A stretch of DNA of 9,020 nt from CAZEQL01 sp964514415 (GTDB lineage: Bacteria; Chloroflexota; Dehalococcoidia; GIF9; AB-539-J10): the NCBI GenBank assembly GCA_964514415.1, contig CAZEQL010000046.1, positions 1-9,020 of the forward strand, read 5' to 3'. Of this stretch, positions 6,172 through 9,020 are shown piece by piece. How positions within the stretch are numbered: position 1 is the stretch's first letter; the number at the start of each line of letters is the position of its first letter. Under the pieces are notes generated by a model that was not told the origin of the DNA, ran no database searches, and worked only from the letters and a program-made list of their open reading frames with translations. A program made the translations under genes and the position numbers.

Positions 6172-8829
6172 ATGGTATATAGCGAAGGGAAAGTGAAGGA
6201 ATTTCCTGAAATTGCTTCGTCAGCGGCGTGCCTCGCAACGACAAAAGAAGAGATGCATCGCGATGACAACAACAGGGTAAACATCAATTCGCTGAAAGCC
6301 ATTCTTGAGCTTGAGTGCAAGAAGGGATATACCAATAAAGCAGTAATCGGTGGGCTAGACAAGTATCTCCACAAACAAGTGGGTCGAATTAGACAAACCA
6401 TAACCGACACGGAGCTTCTGGCAATCTTTGATGAATTCAACTTAGCTAAATCCAATTATGGCTTCTGTGGCATAAACGAGCGTAAGAGCTGGATAGCAAG
6501 TGTTCTCGACTGGTTAGGCAAAGTAGAACAAGCGAAGGAAGACACTCTAACTGTTCCTCTCCTTCCAATGGAAAGGGACAAGATAAGGGTGACAACGGTA
6601 GCCCGGTCACAGCCTCAAAAGAAAACTGAGGGATTAAATTCACCCATCACTGTCATCAAAGGTATCACCCCCAACACAGCTACCAAATTCGCCAAACTGG
6701 GGGTGAACACATTGCAAGATTTACTTTATTTCTTCCCGCGTCGCTATATTGATTATAGCCAGAGGAAATTCGTCAGTGAACTCGAAGAAGATAAGGAACA
6801 GACTACTGTCGGCATAATCTGGCAAGCTAGAGTAGCTACATTCGGTAATCGCCGCGGCACAGAGGCAATTATAGGCGATGAAACAGGAAACATCAGAGCG
6901 GTTTGGTTTAACCAACCTTATTTGGCCAAAAATTTCCCTACTAATGTCAAGGTGGCAATTAGTGGCAGAGTGAGCACCTTCAAGGGACAGAAGGTTTTTG
7001 AATCCCCCGAGTGGGAACTGCTTAAATCGGAGGAATTGATTCACACTGCTCGCTTAGTCCCTATTTATCCCCTTACCCGAGGCTTATATCCCAGGCAAGT
7101 GAGAAAATGGGTAAAAGAAGCTATCAACGGTTGGGCATGGCAGGTGAGCGATTTCTTGCCCTCCGAGATAAAAACCCGATGCCATCTATTAGACCTTCCG
7201 GAAGCGATTACACAAATCCATTACCCCGATGACCAACTAATGGTGGAAGAAACGAGAGAGAGGTTGGCATTTGATGAGCTATTCCTCCTCCAGTTAGGTG
7301 TACTGGCTAGAAAGCGCAATTGGCAGGAAAGTCAGCCAGGCAATGCTTTTAATATAGACCAAAAAATTATTGATAAGTTTTTACCTTGCTTGCCTTTCAC
7401 TTTAACTCAGGCTCAAGAGCGAGTACTTCAGGAAATTCTAGCCGACCTGAAACAACCAAAGGCTATGTCACGCCTTCTTCAGGGTGAGGTAGGTAGCGGC
7501 AAAACCGTTATTGCCACTATAGCTCTACTGATAGCTGCTGCCAACGCCTATCAAGGATCACTTATGGCACCCACTGAGGTGTTAGCAGAGCAGCATTTCA
7601 ACAATATCTGCAACTATCTGTCTAAAGCCAGCGCCCAAAGAGGTCATTGCGAGGAGCGAGATTCCTCGCTTGTCTTTGCGAGGAACGAAGTGACGAAGCA
7701 ATCTCATGAGAAGCTCGAACCAGGCTCCTCAATCTCCTCTAAACGAAATAACATTGCATCGTATACTGGATTTCTCTCACGGCCTCTTACCATCGCTCTT
7801 CTCATTGGCAGTCTCAGCGATGGTGAAAAGGAGGATTTACACCGTAGAATCAAGCAAGGTGATATTGATATTGTCATCGGCACCCATGCCCTTATTCAGA
7901 AGGGGGTGGAATTTCGCAAGCTGGGGTTGGCTGTGATAGATGAGCAACAACGTTTCGGTGTGCTACAACGTTCAGCATTGCGCCAAAAAGGCTTTAACCC
8001 GCATGTTTTGGTTATGACAGCCACTCCCATTCCTCGCACTATGGCACTGACCTTTTACGGAGACCTTGACCTTTCCGTTATCGATGAGTTACCCCCAGGG
8101 CGGCAAGTAGTGAAAACAAAATACCTTGGATCACAATATAGAGAAAAGGCCTATACTTTTCTCCGTCGCCAGGTCGATAAAGGCAGACAAGCTTTCATCA
8201 TTTGTCCCTTAATTGAAGAATCGGATTCACTTGAGGCAAGAGCTGCTACAAAGGAATATGATTACCTGTCCAGGGAAGTTTTCCCAAACTTGAAATTAGG
8301 ATTGCTTCACGGGCAAATGCACGCTGATGATAAAGAGGAAGTAATGCGCCGCTTTCGAGATGGAGAGCTCGATATTCTGGTATCAACATCAGTTGTGGAG
8401 GTCGGCATTGACGTACCTAATGCCGCAGTCATGCTAATAGAAAGTGCTGAGCGATTTGGGTTATCACAACTCCATCAACTCAGGGGACGAGTAGGGCGAG
8501 ATAAAGAACAAAGTTACTGTATACTTATTCCTGAAAAGCTTTCCCCCGAAGTAAAGGAGCGCCTTCGACTAATGGAGAAAACTCATGACGGCTTTGCTCT
8601 AGCTGAGAAAGATTTAGAACTACGAGGTCCTGGGGAATTTTTTGGCACGCATCAAAGCGGCTTGCCTGATCTTCGTATAGCTAAGTTGTCCAATTTACGC
8701 CTTTTGGAATTGGCTCGACAAGAAGCAACAACTCTTTTTCAAAGCGACCCTAATCTAAAGAAGGCTGAACATGAGATCCTGAGTCAACAATTAGGTCAAG
8801 TATGGTCTAAAGGAGTCGAATGGAGCTAA
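6172..8829 (+). CDS. recG: ATP-dependent DNA helicase RecG with in-frame repeat-derived segments
   Basis: RecG remodels stalled replication forks and recombination junctions. From the ATG at 6172 it has 885 residues, well above E. coli RecG (693). In order (numbering from this start): an N-terminal extension with a GYTNKAVIGGLDKYL segment, a hairpin-type segment from G164, an OB-fold wedge domain (about 211-282), Walker A GEVGSGKT (438-445), DEQQRFG (590 onward), TATPIPRT (616-623) and RGRVGR (771-776), then the C-terminal GPGEFFGTHQSGLPDL. The helicase core looks intact. H475 of LAEQH and G546 of LLIGS are about 70 residues apart, against roughly 19 in E. coli; a palindromic repeat is translated there. 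A second copy encodes the N terminus, so the start is uncertain. Candidates are ATG 6106 (inside degV, no ribosome site), ATG 6172 (19 bases after degV), GTG 6193 (preceded by AAGGG) and ATG 6253 (inside the repeat). Confidence 0.93.
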   Translation: MVYSEGKVKEFPEIASSAACLATTKEEMHRDDNNRVNINSLKAILELECKKGYTNKAVIGGLDKYLHKQVGRIRQTITDTELLAIFDEFNLAKSNYGFCGINERKSWIASVLDWLGKVEQAKEDTLTVPLLPMERDKIRVTTVARSQPQKKTEGLNSPITVIKGITPNTATKFAKLGVNTLQDLLYFFPRRYIDYSQRKFVSELEEDKEQTTVGIIWQARVATFGNRRGTEAIIGDETGNIRAVWFNQPYLAKNFPTNVKVAISGRVSTFKGQKVFESPEWELLKSEELIHTARLVPIYPLTRGLYPRQVRKWVKEAINGWAWQVSDFLPSEIKTRCHLLDLPEAITQIHYPDDQLMVEETRERLAFDELFLLQLGVLARKRNWQESQPGNAFNIDQKIIDKFLPCLPFTLTQAQERVLQEILADLKQPKAMSRLLQGEVGSGKTVIATIALLIAAANAYQGSLMAPTEVLAEQHFNNICNYLSKASAQRGHCEERDSSLVFARNEVTKQSHEKLEPGSSISSKRNNIASYTGFLSRPLTIALLIGSLSDGEKEDLHRRIKQGDIDIVIGTHALIQKGVEFRKLGLAVIDEQQRFGVLQRSALRQKGFNPHVLVMTATPIPRTMALTFYGDLDLSVIDELPPGRQVVKTKYLGSQYREKAYTFLRRQVDKGRQAFIICPLIEESDSLEARAATKEYDYLSREVFPNLKLGLLHGQMHADDKEEVMRRFRDGELDILVSTSVVEVGIDVPNAAVMLIESAERFGLSQLHQLRGRVGRDKEQSYCILIPEKLSPEVKERLRLMEKTHDGFALAEKDLELRGPGEFFGTHQSGLPDLRIAKLSNLRLLELARQEATTLFQSDPNLKKAEHEILSQQLGQVWSKGVEWS
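6208..6267 (-). repeat. Composite palindromic repeat, copy A (degV-recG junction)
   Basis: Read on the minus strand, this 60-base stretch begins GTCATCGCGA and, 25 bases on, continues GTCGTTGCGAGG...TGACGAAGCAAT.TC. It matches copy B (7643-7705) in both halves and in architecture; I count about 29 identical columns of 35 in the second half. It lies in the same frame as recG and encodes residues reading EIASSAACLATTKEEMHRDD on the plus strand. No target-site duplication is obvious. Confidence 0.8.
7643..7705 (+). repeat. Composite palindromic repeat, copy B (inside recG helicase domain)
   Basis: The 63-base element consists of two related units, GTCATTGCGAGGAGCGA (7643-7659) and GTCTTTGCGAGG...GACGAAGCAATCTC (7672-7705). 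Between and across them are self-complementary arms: GCGAGGA (7649-7655) with TCCTCGC (7663-7669), or AGCGAG (7655-7660) with CTCGCT (7665-7670) around a four-base loop. It is translated in the recG frame as GHCEERDSSLVFARNEVTKQS, with no stop codon. It lies between the motif Ia region and the conserved LLIGS segment. I recognise the core GTCATTGCGAGGA...GACGAAGCAATCTC as a short dispersed repeat seen in various environmental bacterial genomes. Confidence 0.85.
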
Positions 8830-8832
8830 CCC

Positions 8833-9006
8833 ATGGCTGAAATAAAAAGGCAAAATATGATACACCGTAAGCACGAAATTCTAAATACTAAACAATATCG
8901 AAGCACTAGTGACAAAAATTCAAAACAGTATGATAATGTAGTTGCCCAATTTATTGGGCAATTGTGCCTGATGAATCAGGCAACTACAGCAGAGAACACA
9001 AGGTGA
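8833..9006 (+). CDS. Small unrecognised ORF (57 codons) after recG
   Basis: An ATG three bases after the recG stop is preceded by GGAG (8822-8825) at seven bases. It opens a 57-residue frame ending at TGA 9004-9006. The product is Lys/Asn/Gln-rich with no hydrophobic segment or motif that I know. Its second half, reading VVAQFIGQLCLMNQATT, is encoded by the 52-bp palindromic element at 8937-8988. The ribosome site and close spacing favour translation, but length, composition and the embedded repeat make a chance frame equally plausible. It may also be the degraded start of a once longer gene. Confidence 0.3.
   Translation: MAEIKRQNMIHRKHEILNTKQYRSTSDKNSKQYDNVVAQFIGQLCLMNQATTAENTR
8937..8988. 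repeat. 52-bp double-hairpin palindromic element downstream of recG
   Basis: The element is bounded by perfect 10-bp inverted ends, TGTAGTTGCC (8937-8946) and GGCAACTACA (8979-8988). Inside are two further hairpins: TTGCCCAAT (8942-8950) with ATTGGGCAA (8953-8961), and TGCCTGAT (8965-8972) with ATCAGGCA (8975-8982). The two internal hairpins and the outer pairing compete for some of the same bases. This is the layout of a tiny MITE-like or REP-like element. A transcription terminator is less likely, since no T-run follows and it is 107 bases beyond recG. The remaining bases from 8830 to 9020 hold only the small ORF described separately. Confidence 0.75.
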
Positions 9007-9020
9007 GTTTTGGTATTTGA

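Noticed and set aside
6030..6455. 141-residue minus-strand frame across the degV end and recG start
   Set aside because: It is antisense to two recognisable genes and to repeat copy A, with no ribosome site or known motif.
7643..7705. CRISPR array
   Set aside because: Only two degenerate units with no regular spacers are present, and the stretch is translated in recG.
7642..7710. Interpretation of recG as a pseudogene broken by the repeat
   Set aside because: The frame is uninterrupted from the N terminus to the C-terminal motifs, and every helicase motif is intact.
7706..7936. 76-residue plus-strand frame inside recG
   Set aside because: It is an alternative frame over intact RecG helicase coding sequence, including the LLIGS to DEQQ segment.
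8937..8988. Rho-independent terminator of recG
   Set aside because: Hairpins are strong, but no T-run follows either and the distance from recG is long; nested palindromes fit a repeat element better.

Overview
The window (about 9 kb, moderately AT-rich) looks like a piece of bacterial chromosome, most likely from a member of the Chloroflexota close to Dehalococcoidia. This is an inference. It rests on an ArgH that lacks the usual N-terminal WGG motif, on a long-form RecG, on the gene order, and on two kinds of short palindromic repeat that I associate from memory with such genomes. No RNA gene, CRISPR array or transposase is visible.

Layout. Positions 131-1194 hold a two-gene cassette: a Panacea-domain (SocA-like, formerly DUF4065) protein and a MazF/PemK-like protein, two bases apart. 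This is read as a toxin-antitoxin pair placed next to housekeeping genes. A 173-base gap with a consensus -35 box leads to argH (argininosuccinate lyase), which overlaps rpe (ribulose-phosphate 3-epimerase) by 17 bases. The ribosomal protein gene rpmB (L28) follows on the minus strand, and its stop codon interlocks with that of rpe in a single CTAG. From 3675 the plus strand carries a FakA-like DhaL-domain protein, a DegV/FakB-like fatty-acid-binding protein and the DNA helicase gene recG. FakA and FakB together would phosphorylate fatty acids for phospholipid synthesis. The order rpe, rpmB, fakA-like and recG recalls the conserved Bacillus neighbourhood (from memory), with degV in the interval. 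After recG lies a small unrecognised ORF of 57 codons.

The most unusual signal is in and around recG. A composite palindromic repeat of about 60 bp, with the core GTCATTGCGAGGA...GACGAAGCAATCTC, occurs twice in opposite orientations. One copy lies at the degV-recG junction, where it supplies the N-terminal codons of the recG frame. The other lies inside the helicase domain between the motif Ia region and the conserved GS segment, where it is read in frame as part of an enlarged loop. A different 52-bp element, able to fold as one long hairpin-like structure or as two hairpins, lies downstream of recG and is also readable in frame in the small ORF. Repeats that enter coding frames without breaking them resemble the Rickettsia palindromic elements in behaviour, although the sequence family is different.
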